From NCBI GenBank assembly GCA_019096065.1, contig JAGUCH010000003.1, positions 5,518,001 through 5,582,000 of the forward strand: a stretch of 64,000 nt of DNA. Reading direction: 5' to 3'. The notes under the pieces were generated by a model. The model made no database searches, was not told the DNA's origin, and worked only from the letters and a program-made list of their open reading frames with translations. This document shows, piece after piece, positions 9,451 to 20,278 of the stretch. This DNA is from Paracyclopina nana (Eukaryota; Arthropoda; Copepoda; Cyclopoida; Cyclopettidae). The stretch's first letter is position 1, and every line of letters starts with the position of its first letter. A program made the position numbers and the translations under genes.

Positions 9451-11078
9451 TCAAATTAGTCATTCTTTAACTTTTTTTGATTTCTTTATCTGGCTTAAAT
9501 TATGGTAAAGTCCTGTACATAGCATAGGATGGTCATCTCTTTTTTCAAACTTCTTTGGAATTTGGATTAGTTCCATGGAATATGAGGGGTATTAAATTAC
9601 TTTAAATCCCTCAAATTTGATTCCAGGGCCGGAAAGTATTTAATATCCCCCAAATTGTTTAGAAAGAACTGTGATATAAAAGAGCTGAGTCGGATCGGTA
9701 AACTGAATTATAACTCAAGGAAATCGTATTACAGTATGTAAAAAAATATTGTTCCTAACTGAAAGTGAGCAAAATAAGCTTTAACTTCTAGCCTAAACCA
9801 GAGACTTATATAACAAGAGAAGAGCTACTGGGCGAGGCTTAGGGTTGTGTGTTTGCAGATCTGCTGCACGCCCGAAAAGAGACAACAATGGAATTTTGGT
9901 CGCTGCTGCCTGAATTAGGGCCGGGGCAGACTTTTGGTTGCTAATAACTCCTAAATGAGTCCACTTAGCCAAAATAGTCCTTTTTTTGAGTTGCTCAATT
10001 TTGCTAGGGCTATCTTTTGTATTTTATAAATATCTCCCAAACTATTAGGAATTAAAGTCCAGTTACTTAAATTACTTGTAAAACACAGGTGCCAGTTGGC
10101 GTTTTCCTTTCTGGATCAAAGCAGCCTGTTGACTACTTTATTAGAACAGCTGACCCAAACGTTATCAAAATCACTTGTAGCACTTGGCGCGCGCTCGCGT
10201 GCAGTGAGAATGCAAGAAGTAGCACTTCTAAGTCTCTGGCCAAAACTATGAGAAAATGGCTAAATCAATTCAACCGTGAATCTAGATGAACCAGCTTTAT
10301 TGCCATATCACTACTTGGCATGACTTGATAAGTCTCTAAAATCTGAGCAAACATCAAATAAAAAGCAAATAAAATATCTCCTGGCCAATGTTGCGCATAG
10401 CAGGAGAGCAATGCAGCATGGTCCAACACCAAAATGGACCCATGTCCAGCAAATCAGCAAGAAAAGCCCCAATTTTGGCAGGAATTTGCATAGAGGTCGC
10501 ATTTCTGCTGGTATCAACTGCCCAATTCCAGACACTCCATGCAATGTGATGGTCAAAGGTCAGCATCACCAAATATGCCATGCCTAAAGTCCAACCCAAT
10601 TGGACCTTCAGAGGAAGCCCAAGAGCAATCTCCTTTGCCTTCCACAGATTCCTCAGCTCCAAAAGCCACATGAGGTCGGATGGCCTCACATATTTGCCCA
10701 AGAACCAGGAGACAATTGATGCCATGATTGGGGCCAGTTAATTCATCTAATGGAAGGATGCTTTCAATCTCACTGTTTGGGCTAAAACAAATATACTGCA
10801 TAAATCACACAAATACTACAAAAAATCTGCAAGAAACCATTCCCATTGTATCCAATCTCCAATTTTCGTCACTTTTCAAAGTCTTGCCCTTTAAAAACTA
10901 TGACGACGACGAGCCCGCAACTTTGAAGAAGCGACAACGCGAGCCGGGAAATTTAGGGCAAATTATTTCAAAAGATTTCAAATCCTGATTTCGAGCTGCT
11001 CAACGCTAAGTCTTGGCGGGTGAACAATTTGGCCAAGTCAAGGTGTGGTCATGGGAAACGGGAGAAGGATGAAGATTG
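9451..11078. other. AT-rich intergenic sequence, no supported gene
   Basis: No frame here has recognisable domains. A 123-codon minus-strand frame at 10354-10725 starts with ATG and is rich in Trp, Leu and Met, but I recognise nothing in it. The stretch is probably decayed repeat sequence. Confidence 0.4.
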
Positions 11079-11445
11079 CTAAGAAACATCTATCCATTTC
11101 TGCAAAATCCGTTTCTGTGGCTCTTTAGACCCGCAACGGCGGCAAACATCTACCCAATCGACATGAAGCCTCTCTTCCTCTTGGAGGCTGCCTCCATACT
11201 TCGAAAACATTTGAAAGAAGGGCCGAGCGGCCTCGGGGATCGGGCCACCAGCGCATTGCGCGCAGACGTAGCCTCCGCTGGTATACACGGGCTGTAATGA
11301 AAACGAAGATATAGTAGATGAAGTAGAAGACCCTTTGGGCCAAACTTACAATCAGAAATTGCGGTGCGCGAGGTGGCGTTAGCCCATTGTCGACTAATAC
11401 CAAAGGGGGTGAACCTCCAAGCTGAATGGCCAAAGGCCAGTCGCC
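11079..11445 (-). pseudogene. Possible gene fragment with two CxxC pairs
   Basis: Two exon-like segments on the minus strand can be joined in phase: 11350-11445 (32 codons, acceptor TAG before GGC) and 11079-11291 (70 codons plus a TAG stop). They are separated by a 58-bp GTAAG...CAG intron. The second segment has CAQC and, further on, CRRC, a spacing that could bind one zinc. No start codon or upstream exon was found, and the locus lies among transposons. I do not recognise the family, and it may be a captured or decayed gene piece. Confidence 0.25.
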
Positions 11446-11728
11446 CTAGTATTGCTGCAAGACGGCTGGAAAATGTAAGTAGAAGGCCATTGGTCGCACA
11501 CAGAAAAAACCGAGAAAATTACAGTTTGAGCCAGGCTCATAAGGTTGCAGCGCAACATCGACAGGATATGTAATCGTAGAGGCTTCCATCATTAAACCAT
11601 CCTCTGAACGGCTTGATGAATTAAATAAGGATTCTGAGCAATAAGCGTGGATATTTGCCCAACGCCAAGATGGAGTTGCTACTTGCTTTAGTTTACTAGT
11701 TAGCCGGAAATGGATAATGTCGCATGAG

Positions 11729-11829
11729 CAGTGTGACCCAGAAAATTTGAGCGGGATATAGCCAGATTTTTCCATAAAATAGCCACGTTTGGCTGTTTCT
11801 GAAAAAAAACTCAAAATAGCCACAAATTG
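11729..11829. mobile_element. Terminal fragment of the same hAT-type family as 12579-14803
   Basis: It begins CAGTGTGACCCAGAAAATTT and for about 100 bp matches the inverse of the right end of the element at 14703-14803, including the recurring TGGCTATTT/AAATAGCCA words. The other end is missing, so it is a truncated copy. Confidence 0.65.
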
Positions 11830-11833
11830 CATT

Positions 11834-11943
11834 GGCTTTGGACTCTCTGGGACCTAACTCATGAGGTCCAATCAGCTTTTGGACAATGAGATGCCTCATA
11901 GCCTCATTTTACTAATACGGATGCTGTAGCCGCGTTTTTGGCC
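11834..11943. repeat. Dispersed direct repeat, copy 1
   Basis: The sequence contains GGACTCTCTGGGAC followed by ACTCATGAGGTCCA and a TCAGCTTT stretch. It recurs in the same orientation at 14999-15136 on the other side of the transposon nest, with moderate divergence. It is probably an older repeat family, not coding. Confidence 0.6.
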
Positions 11944-12021
11944 TCTAGCGTACCGCACCATGTAGGAAAATTGAGTTAGGGCTGTTTGGATCGGTACGAG
12001 GGTGCGAACGGCTGTCAAAGT

Positions 12022-12502
12022 TAGTGATGGAACGAGCCGGAAATTTTCAGCTTGATCAAGCTTCAAGCTTTTTGAAAAGTGTTCGAGCGATCCCAAGCTT
12101 TTGAAAATTATTATCAAGCTTTTTCAAGCTCAAAATGTCATATTTCAAGCTTTTTTCAAGCTTTTCACTTTTTTAGTATTTTGACATAAAAAGTGGCAAT
12201 TAACTAGCAGATTTGACAAAATTGCCAAAAGGCATTGAGAAATAGCTTTAACTTACATTTAAGTACTTCACTCCCTCAAGTATTTGTTAATTTTAAAATT
12301 AGCCCTTTTTATTTTGATCTAAAATGGATAAAGTTTTGAAATTTTTTGGTGTCAAGCTTTTTCAAGCTTTGCATTTTTGGGTTCAAGCTTTTTCAAGCTT
12401 TTCAAAAAAATTTTCGAGCGATCCCAAGCTTTTTGCTTATGTAGCTCAAGCTGGGTTTCAGCTTCAAGCTTTCAAGCCAAGCTGAAACTCGTTCCATCAC
12501 TA
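12022..12502. mobile_element. hAT-like miniature element filled with CAAGCTTTTT repeats
   Basis: The ends are inverted copies, TAGTGATGGAACGAG at the left and CTCGTTCCATCACTA at the right, a terminus style seen in hAT transposons. Flanking octamers TGTCAAAG (12013-12020) and TGTCAAAC (12503-12510) match at 7 of 8 bases, as expected for an aged 8-bp target duplication. The interior of about 480 bp holds many copies of CAAGCTTTTT and its complement and has no coding capacity. Confidence 0.65.
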
Positions 12503-12578
12503 TGTCAAACTCAGCTTTGAGCTACGCGGAAAACAGCTGAAATGACGCTGGGTTCTCCCGCGGGTTTTATTCAGTTAC

Positions 12579-14803
12579 CAGGGTGACCAGATGTGGCTAT
12601 TTATAGCTAAAGTGGCTATTTTTGACCCGTGTGTGGCTACGGAAATTTAGCCCGAATAGCCATAGCCATTTGTGGCTATTTTTAAAAAGTCCGAAAATTT
12701 GATATTTTTACTTAATAAGGAAAACCTTCGCAGAATTTTCAATAACCACTCTAGCGGCACCGAGAGCTTTTAGAAAATCTTATGGACCATCTTGAGGGGC
12801 TACCCCTAGATAGTCACCAAGCCAAAGGGTTTTGCCCCTGGGCCCCTGGGAGGGGAGATATTGGCCCTCAAAGTTTTGGGAAATTCTTATGAAGTAAAAC
12901 TTTGGGCCCCTCTCACGGCCCTATGAAGCAACTTTTATCTACCCATTTTTTGGTCATTGTTGGGCCCCCTAAGGGTGTCTTTGGAAATGGGATAAAAGTT
13001 GTCGCACTGCATGCCCACTGTGCTCCAAGGGGCAAAATGTGAATTTTAGGGGTTAACTTTGGAGCAAAATTGAGGGAACTCCCCCCGGTTGAATTTTGTT
13101 CATTTTTTGCACAGAGTCAGTCAAAGATGAGTACTTTCAAATAAAAAAATAAAAAAATGGTCCATTTTTGATTGGAGCCAGATATTGTCCGTCAAAGTTT
13201 TGCTAATTTTAGCCATAATAACTTTGTTTAACAGACTTCAGATTCATGACCTAAAATGAAATTTTATTATAATAATGATATGTTGTGAACATTTTTTATT
13301 ATAGTCATTTTTTGTTTTGGCAGCATCTGGGGGTACTTCCTTAATAAAAGTTCTATGATTTTTTGTAAAAAATGGTGTTAGTTGCAAGAATTAAGTTTGT
13401 ATGTTACATAATTCATTTTTCACCTTCAAAAATGAAATTTTATTATAATTATTGGTTGTGGCAAGCAACTTTTATTTTTACTAAAATGAGGTTTGATTGT
13501 GTTTTAAGATACTTTTATAATAAACATACATCAGTCTTGTTTAAACTTATCTATTTGTTAAATGAACTTATATATATTGAGCTAAAAATGAAATTTTATT
13601 ATAAATATGTGGTATATTCAACAACTTTTATTTTTGTCATTATAGTGATGGATCATTTTTGGGGGTACTTTAACAGTAAATGTATTAGTTTTTATCAAAT
13701 AACTGCCCCTAAAATTAAGAACACCTAAGTATGACAATAATAAAAGTTGCTCTTTATACCCCATATTTATAATAAAATTTCATTTCCAGTTCATGCATTT
13801 TCATTTTATCATTCAGAAACTAAGGTTTTATAATTAAACCATTTTTTCCAAAAATCCTAAAATGTTTATTATAGAAGTACCCCCAGATGCTGCCAAAACA
13901 AAAAATGACTATAATAAAAAATGTTCACAACATATTATTATTAAAATAAAATTTCATTTTTAGGTCATGAATCTGAAGTCTGTTAAACAAAGTTATTATG
14001 GCTAAAATTAGCAAAACTTTGACGGACAATATCTGGCTCCAATCAAAAATGGACCATTTTTTTATTTTTTTATTTGAAAGTACTCATCTTTGACTGACTT
14101 TGTGCAAAAAATGAACAAAATTCAACCAGGGGGAGTTCCCTCAATTTTGCTCCAAAGTTAACCCCTAAAATTCACCTTTTGCCCCTTGGAGCACAGTGGG
14201 CATGCAGTGCGACAACTTTTATCCCATTTCCAAAAACACCCTTAGGGGGCCCAACAATGACCAAAAAATGGGTAGATAAAAGTTGCTTCATAGGGCCGTG
14301 AGAGGGGCCCAAAGTTTTACTTCATAAGAATTTCCCAAAACTTTGAGGGCCAATATTTCCCCTCCCAGGGGCCCAGGGGCAAAACCCTTTGGCATGGTGA
14401 CTATCTAGAGGTAGCCCCTCAAGATGGTCCATAAGATTTTCTAAAAGCTCTTGGTGCCGCTAGAGTGGTTATTGAAAATTCTGCGAAGGTTTTCCATAAA
14501 CGCTTGAAAATCATCAAAAAAGCAGGGGAAAAAATGAAATTTGCAAAAATGGCTGACTTTTTCAAAAATCTTTTGCCATCATTATAAGAAGATAATCATA
14601 AGTAAATACATGATTTCATCCACAACAATTCCCAAAAATGGTAAAATTTTTTATAATAACTAATTTTATCATGAAAATTCCTAAAAATGTGGCTATTTTT
14701 TACCAATTTGTGGCTATTTTGAGCAATTTTTCTGAAATAGCCAAACGTGGCTATTTTAGGGGAAAATCTGGCTACAACCCACTCAAATTTTCTGGTCACC
14801 CTG
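12579..14803. mobile_element. Non-autonomous hAT element, interrupted by a nested insertion
   Basis: The termini are inverted repeats, CAGGGTGACCAGA at 12579 and TCTGGTCACCCTG ending at 14803. They are flanked by a perfect 8-bp direct repeat TCAGTTAC (12571-12578 and 14804-14811), the target duplication typical of hAT transposons. The interior is noncoding and rich in TGGCTATTT. A separate 1,777-bp element sits inside at 12719-14495. Without it, the hAT unit would be about 444 bp, a MITE-sized element. Confidence 0.85.
12719..14495. mobile_element. 1.78-kb long-inverted-repeat element nested in the hAT copy
   Basis: Arms of about 630 bp (12719-13350 and 13862-14495) are near-identical inverted copies beginning GGAAAACCTTCGC and ending GCGAAGGTTTTCC. 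The element is flanked by ATAA on both sides (12715-12718 and 14496-14499), a candidate 4-bp target duplication. The ~510-bp centre repeats AATGAAATTTTATTATAA several times. There is no transposase, so the element must be non-autonomous, and its superfamily is unknown to me. The high arm identity suggests a fairly recent insertion or ongoing gene conversion. Confidence 0.8.
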
Positions 14804-14998
14804 TCAGTTACCTTTGAGATTTCAAATGATACAGACGAAATACTAGTCTTTCTCTCTGACATCTTGGTGACTATTCATTGTGTTCATCTTTATTATCAGG
14901 ATTCGCATACAGAGTTCTGAGGTTCTGAAAGCTGAAGCACAATCCGAAGTTTCATTTGACATCTTTCGGGCGATGTCCCTCGATTCCCCAACAAGGGC

Positions 14999-15136
14999 TG
15001 GTTTTGGACTCTCTGGGACTTTACTCATGAGGTCCAGTCAGCTTTGGGACCATGAAATGACTCAAAGTAATTTTTACTCCTTAGCTTAGTTTTTCTACTA
15101 TGGGTGCGGTTTGGTGCAATAGCCGTGTTTTTGGCC
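14999..15136. repeat. Dispersed direct repeat, copy 2
   Basis: This is a same-orientation, diverged copy of 11834-11943, sharing TTTGGACTCTCTGGGAC and ACTCATGAGGTCCA. It also shares a downstream GCCGTGTTTTTGGCC-like stretch. No coding potential. Confidence 0.55.
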
Positions 15137-15649
15137 ATTATTTTCACTCTCTGTGATTTCAAAAATTTTCTCATTAAATTGAATTTTTGATTGTGCTATT
15201 GGGTGCGGTATGATGCTGTTTTTGTATATACACTTCCATTACAGAAATGTCAATGCATACTTAGTTTGATATTAGAATATTTCCTCAAACATAGCTGCCC
15301 ACAATGTGGACTCTTGGATCTGGTGTCAACAGCATCTGGTTGTAGCTCAGAATTGCAAAATATTCCTCAAGCATTTCCGGTAATGCTCACAAACTATCAA
15401 AAGTGTATTCAAAGTGCAGAATCACCCTGGATTTACTTGTCGATCAGCAATTTTAAATATCACGGATTATCTTATTACTTTACTTTAGCCGTGCAATTGT
15501 CTCCTTTTGGCTAGTCGTGTAAACAAGCCTACGACATGAAGAAAAAAGCTAAAATTATAAAAACTATAAAAGTATTTCTTCTAGGTTCAGCAATAAATAT
15601 TTAGTAGATTTACCATTTTGCTATGCTAGTACCAGTGCGTTTAATGAAT

Positions 15650-15655
15650 TTTATT
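15650..15655 (-). terminator. Polyadenylation signal of SNW1
   Basis: The minus strand has AATAAA 46-51 bases past the SNW1 stop at 15701. Confidence 0.6.
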
Positions 15656-15700
15656 GATTTAAATTCATATTTGTACAACAAACGTAGGAATAAGAGTAAT

Positions 15701-17519
15701 TTAGTAGTCCTTCCTACGTTTAGAAGAGGATTCCCCTGAACGATCAGACCTGTCACCGCCACGCCTGTCATCGCTTGATCTCTTATTAGAGGCTCTCTTG
15801 GCAGTATCCAAAAATTGATCCAGACCGAAGGGATCATCCTCGTCTTTCTCGAATTGAACTGGACCGGTTCTTCCTGCACCTGCACTACGGTCAGTGCCAG
15901 AAAACTCTTTGTCGGGCACAAATCGATTGGTCTTGCGCAGCTCATCAAGATCTTCTTGACCTCCATAGGCTTCCTTGTCAATGTTCTTTCCAGGTCTGTA
16001 GATGTTGGATGCCAAATTACTCTCTTTGCGCCATGGCTCACTGTAGACATTATAAGCCTCATCATCACCGTATCCAGAGCTCAATCCGCGTGATTGATTG
16101 AACAGCCGCGAGTCGAAGAGGCCTTCGCCGGAAGCACCTGCAGTCTTAGCAGGGATACCCAATGCAATTTGTTCACTAACATCACGTTCTCTAGCGCGCT
16201 CCAATTTCGATCTTCGCTCAGGTGCAGCCCGTTCAATATTACGCTGCCTTGCACGGTCCTTATGACGCTCGTAGCGCAAGTCATCGCGTTCGCGCTGGTT
16301 CTTGTCATCGTCTTTAGAACGAAGCCCAGCACGTTCTTCACGGGCTTTCTGAGCCAATTCTCGCAGCTTGTTTTCTTTCGCTTCTTTCTCCTTGGCAGCC
16401 AGTTTCTTCTCCAATTGTGCTCGGGCTTCTACACTCTCACGAGCTTTTCTGTCGGCAATGTACAGTGACTCTGCCAGCTTTGAAAAGTTCTCATTGATGT
16501 GGTTTTGTTGAAGACCTCGGCCATCAGCAGCCAACCTCTTGTCCAAGGGGATGGTGTAACCTTTAGCGTTTTTCCAATTGGAAATGCAGGGAGGAATTTT
16601 CCAGTCTTGTTGGTCTTTGACCGAGACCTTGCGTGTAGGAGAATGCATAACTGGCGCTGGCGGAGAGGGTGGACCACGTGGTATTTTCTTGTTGATTTTG
16701 AACCTGGGAGGTGACATAGGATCACGCTGTACTTCAACCATTCTGATGACACGTTGCTTGGCTCCGGAGTTGAAGTTTTCTCCCTGTTAAAAAGGATTTA
16801 TTTTATCACGTGAGATTAGGTAGAAGAAGGGTGCATACGTACTTGTTGAGATGGGGTGTATCTAATATATTGCGCAGGGGCTGTTTTTTCAGCAGCTCTA
16901 ACAGGTAAAGCAGCAGAAACCTTGCTAGCAGTAAGCTTTTCCAAAGCAGCTCTGGTCTTTTCAGTAGCTTCTCGAATAGCATCTTCATCAGGCCTTTGAA
17001 CCTCTTCTTCGTCAGTGATCTCTTTAGGCAGTAAATCAGTGTATTTGCTATACACAATCTGAAAGGCAATAGAATTTCAAATAGTAGCGAAAGCAGAGTA
17101 GTCTATCAGCACAAACCTTATCTTTTCCATGGCCTTGACGAGCTAAAACGTCGTATTTGACTTTACCAGTGGCATCCAACTGGACAGCCAGAGCGTTCGA
17201 CTTCTTAGCCACGTTTTTCTCGTGCTCAGGTCGGCCCAAATTCAGAGGGTATTGAGCGACATGGATTTCAGGAAATGCGCCGCCATCACCAAAATCATCG
17301 AGCACTCGGGGAATCCAACTTTTGCGTTGGCCATAAGGAGGAGCGGTTTTGATGGCAGATACCAAAGCTGTTGATGGTCTTGGGGCTTTTTCTCTTGCCT
17401 TTTCTTCATCTCTGTCCCACGCTGGTGCACTGGGAGCCGGTAAAACACTGAAAGCAATCGATGGTTTAGCAACGGAGTCAAAAGTACTATAAGAGCTGTT
17501 ACCTTGATAAAGTCGACAT
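15701..17519 (-). CDS. SNW1: SNW domain-containing protein 1 (SKIP/Bx42 orthologue), 548 residues
   Basis: A nuclear spliceosome and transcription co-regulator. Four coding exons are read as 17503-17519 (ATG at 17519), 17117-17447, 16843-17058 and 15701-16783, with introns of 55, 58 and 59 bp; all junctions keep the frame. The N-terminal part has the conserved P-P-Y-G, W-I-P-R and D-F-G-D-G-G-A-F-P-E-I-H motifs. The central SNW domain contains P-A-Q-Y-I-R-Y-T-P-S-Q-Q, F-K-I-N-K-K-I-P-R-G-P-P-S-P-P and S-N-W-K-N-A-K-G-Y. The C-terminal third is charged, helical and Arg/Lys/Glu-rich. Length is close to the human protein (536). In the family it joins the activated spliceosome and binds nuclear receptor and Notch co-factors. 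The locus looks intact and shares its upstream region with the GDPD gene. Confidence 0.97.
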
Positions 17520-17950
17520 TTCCCCAACTAATTTGACAGAAAAGAAAACGTTTGGTTTTGGAAAAATTTTCCTTGCTCAGCTCAACTGCGCAAGCACAAG
17601 CTGAATGTTTGTTGACGGAAAGCGCTTTTGAGCTACCAGACTTTAAGGTGGCAACCGCTCCAAATTTTCCAAGAAAAGCCAAAAAGTCGTATTCCAAAAT
17701 TGACTGCACTACAATAGAAGAATAACGATTTACAAAAAGTTGACGTGAAATTTTTCAAGAAACCCTTCTGGTTTTTTAGCCGTTTTAGGCGTTGTTGATT
17801 TACATTCTGTGAAGTTTGAAGAATAACTCATTGCTGCGTCTAAGAATCATTTTTATGTTAGTTTTATCAACATCATTAATTTTTTCACAACAAATCATTC
17901 ATAAATGATGGTGAATAGTTGACAATCTAATGGTTTTTTATTATTTCAGG
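17520..17950. promoter_or_regulatory. Divergent promoter region between SNW1 and GDPD1
   Basis: About 430 bp separate the two head-to-head start codons and must hold both promoters. A TTATTTCAG splice acceptor just before the GDPD1 ATG suggests that gene has a noncoding first exon here. No TATA box stands out. Confidence 0.5.
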
Positions 17951-18949
17951 ATGTGGTTGATGCCCACTATTGTTGGCAGCACCTATGTGCTGACCTCCGT
18001 TTTGTTCACCAAATTCCCAAACTTGTTGCCTAATTTCGTGAAAAATAGGCCCTTTTGGAGGCATGACAGGCGAAGATGGCCCACAAATGTGCATATTTCT
18101 CACCGCGGAGGGTCTGGGGAGTCCTACGAGAACACCATGAAGGCTTTCAAATGTGCCAAGCAATTAGGAACAGAAATGCTGGAATTAGACGTACACATAA
18201 CCAAAGATAACGTCGTTGTTGTGTCTCATGACATGAATCTTGAAAGAGTCACTGGCCACAAGTTGGACGTCAAGGATGTCGACTTTGATGATTTGCCCAA
18301 AGTGCAGGATTTGGTGGCTATTGATTTTGTTCACAATAAAGTCTTTACGTCCGCAGACAAATCTGAAGATCATGTCACCATTCCTACCTTAGAAGAGGTT
18401 TTCAAAGCTTTTCCTGAATTATGTGTCAACGTAGATATCAAGTACTACGATGAGAATTTGATGAATGAAGTGAACAAGCTGGTGATTAAATATGACCGTG
18501 AACAACGCACGGTCTGGGGCAACTTTAGCGATAAAATCTGCAAGAAGTGCTACGAAATCAATCCCAACATTGGAATCCTATTTTCATTTTCAAGAGTGAT
18601 CAAGCTACTCATATACTTCTACACTGGGCTACTGCCGTATGCAACTTTTCACGAGAGTCACCTAGAAATACCCATGCCATCCGTTGCTTTTCACAAATAC
18701 GATCCTGAGAAGATGACATGGAAAATGAAGCTGTTGGCCAACGTTTGCGACTTTCTTCTTATGAGGAGGTCTCTATTTGAGCATCTTGAAGCAAGAGGGA
18801 TTCAAACTTATGTGTGGGTGCTGAATCATGAAGATGAATTTGACAGGGCATTTATGAAACTGAAAGTTACTGGTGTGATGACAGATTATCCTAGCCTGCT
18901 TTCAAGCTACTTGCAACGCAATCCTCAATTTGCCAAAAAATCCTTATGA
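17951..18949 (+). CDS. GDPD1: Lysophospholipase D GDPD1-type glycerophosphodiester phosphodiesterase
   Basis: A 332-residue membrane enzyme of the GDPD family; relatives hydrolyse lysophospholipids and glycerophosphodiesters to lysophosphatidic acid or glycerol-3-phosphate derivatives. Residues 1-20 form an N-terminal membrane anchor. The catalytic pattern is complete: H51-R52 (HISHRGG), E60-N61-T62, E78 and D80 (ELDVHITKD) and H93-D94 (VVVSHD). A second hydrophobic segment near residues 215-230 and the C-terminal W-V-L-N and G-V-M-T-D-Y-P motifs also match GDPD1. The coding region is a single exon. I chose the ATG at 17951 because a splice acceptor (TTATTTCAG, ending 17949) lies immediately upstream; an in-frame ATG at 17930 falls in the probable intron. 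The 3' end converges on TMEM41A with only 45 bp between stop codons. Confidence 0.93.
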   Translation: MWLMPTIVGSTYVLTSVLFTKFPNLLPNFVKNRPFWRHDRRRWPTNVHISHRGGSGESYENTMKAFKCAKQLGTEMLELDVHITKDNVVVVSHDMNLERVTGHKLDVKDVDFDDLPKVQDLVAIDFVHNKVFTSADKSEDHVTIPTLEEVFKAFPELCVNVDIKYYDENLMNEVNKLVIKYDREQRTVWGNFSDKICKKCYEINPNIGILFSFSRVIKLLIYFYTGLLPYATFHESHLEIPMPSVAFHKYDPEKMTWKMKLLANVCDFLLMRRSLFEHLEARGIQTYVWVLNHEDEFDRAFMKLKVTGVMTDYPSLLSSYLQRNPQFAKKSL

Positions 18950-18994
18950 TAAATAGTGGATCATGTTTTTCTCTTGATTAAAGCGTTTGCCTTT

Positions 18995-19783
18995 TTAATG
19001 GCTCTTTTTCTTGTCAACAAAAAAGGCTGGCAAAATGGCAAACAGAGCCACACCAGTCAATTGCATCATAGTGGTCCACGTGAAGACATCGCTGACAGAG
19101 GTCAGTTTCGACAGTATCACTCCTGTTGTCACGCAAATGTAGTTATAAGGCATCAGACCCAAAAATACGGTGAAGAAAAAGGTCACGACTGGAACGTCCA
19201 GAACACCACAGCACATGTTCACAGCCCAATTCGGGGACATTGGAAACAAACGGAGGCTGAGAAGAAGGTAAGGCAGTCTCGACTCATTCTCCTCTAACAT
19301 TGCTGAAAATTGCTCCACCCTCTGAGGAAAGTATCTGTAATTAATTCGAGTTATAGTAATTTCAAAATTGAAAAAGTATAGCTGTTACTTGAAAGCTACT
19401 GTTCTGCCTGCAAATTTAGCGAGGAGACAGCAAAAGGTAGCTCCACAGGCCGTCAAAAAACAAGTCAACGGGAATCCCACTTCAAGTCCAAAAATGGCAC
19501 CGGCCAACAGATTTAGGAACACAGATCCAGGAATGGCAAAAGTTTGCTTGAAAACATAGGCCGAGCTAAATAGGGTGAGCACATACGCAAAGCCCACGTT
19601 GTCTTTGATCAGAGATGGCATCAAGTTTGTCAATGATTTGAGGTCCTCGATGCTCGAAGGAAATTTGGAGAATTCATCCGTATTTTTGGCACCAGGAACG
19701 AAAAACGTCAGATTCACAACCAGTATGTAAAGCCAAGCGATTGAAGTCAATACTAGTGCTAAAATTACTGCAAGGCGCCACAT
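18995..19783 (-). CDS. TMEM41A: Transmembrane protein 41A homologue (VTT/DedA family), 244 residues
   Basis: A multi-pass ER-type membrane protein of the VTT (SNARE-associated Golgi/DedA) family; relatives TMEM41B and VMP1 are lipid scramblases needed for autophagy and lipoprotein export. The two exons are 19389-19783 and 18995-19334, with a 54-bp intron that splits a Lys codon. The VTT core is clear: Y-V-F-K-Q-T-F-A-I-P-G-S, G-A-T-F-C-C-L-L, then R-L-F-P-M-S-P-N-W and G-L-M-P-Y-N-Y-I-C-V. These variants match the TMEM41A subfamily better than TMEM41B. An N-terminal hydrophobic segment (residues 4-25) is a signal anchor. The protein ends in a short basic tail. The substrate role is inferred from relatives. 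Confidence 0.93.
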
Positions 19784-20242
19784 TTTTCACAGACTCTTCT
19801 TTAACCAGCCAGTTTTATAAATATATCGCTGCATTGAGTTGCTTGAAAATTGATTCAGTCAATTGAGTGAACCTACTACTCAATTCGTCATTGCATCATA
19901 AACAAAAAGGATCGACAAACAAGTCGATTTATGTTCTATGCAATGCAACATTTTTTCCTTATCACATAATGTTTTTGAAAGTATATTCTTGAAAACTAAG
20001 TGTATTTGACATAGAAAGGTTTCCTTAAAAAACATCGTCGGTCGATTCACAGGACAAAGCTAACGTTATACACTTCTCTTGAAATGTCTCAGAAAATGTG
20101 GTTCGCTTCAGCATTAATTTTCTTTTAGTCGGAACTTATGTAACGTTCATGTATTGACTCACAAATTTTCAATGATTCGATTGGCCTTTACCTAAACATA
20201 AATTAATTCTTACAATCTTCAGAGCAATACTAGGTAATCTTT

Positions 20243-20248
20243 TTTATT
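20243..20248 (-). terminator. Polyadenylation signal of the 20.3-20.8 kb gene
   Basis: AATAAA on the minus strand, 31-36 bases past the stop codon at 20279, supports a real 3' end for the upstream small gene. Confidence 0.5.
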
Positions 20249-20278
20249 CACATGGTTACATTCCATTTGATGGCTCTT

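Noticed and set aside
10354-10725. 123-codon minus-strand frame rich in Trp and Leu
   Set aside because: No recognisable domain, no splice or polyadenylation support, and it lies in decayed repeat-rich DNA.
15191-15514. Plus-strand 107-codon frame with a CPQC motif
   Set aside because: It begins without an ATG and has no family resemblance or gene context.
17930-17950. Upstream in-frame ATG of the GDPD gene
   Set aside because: It sits in a pyrimidine-rich tract ending in a splice acceptor immediately before the better ATG at 17951.
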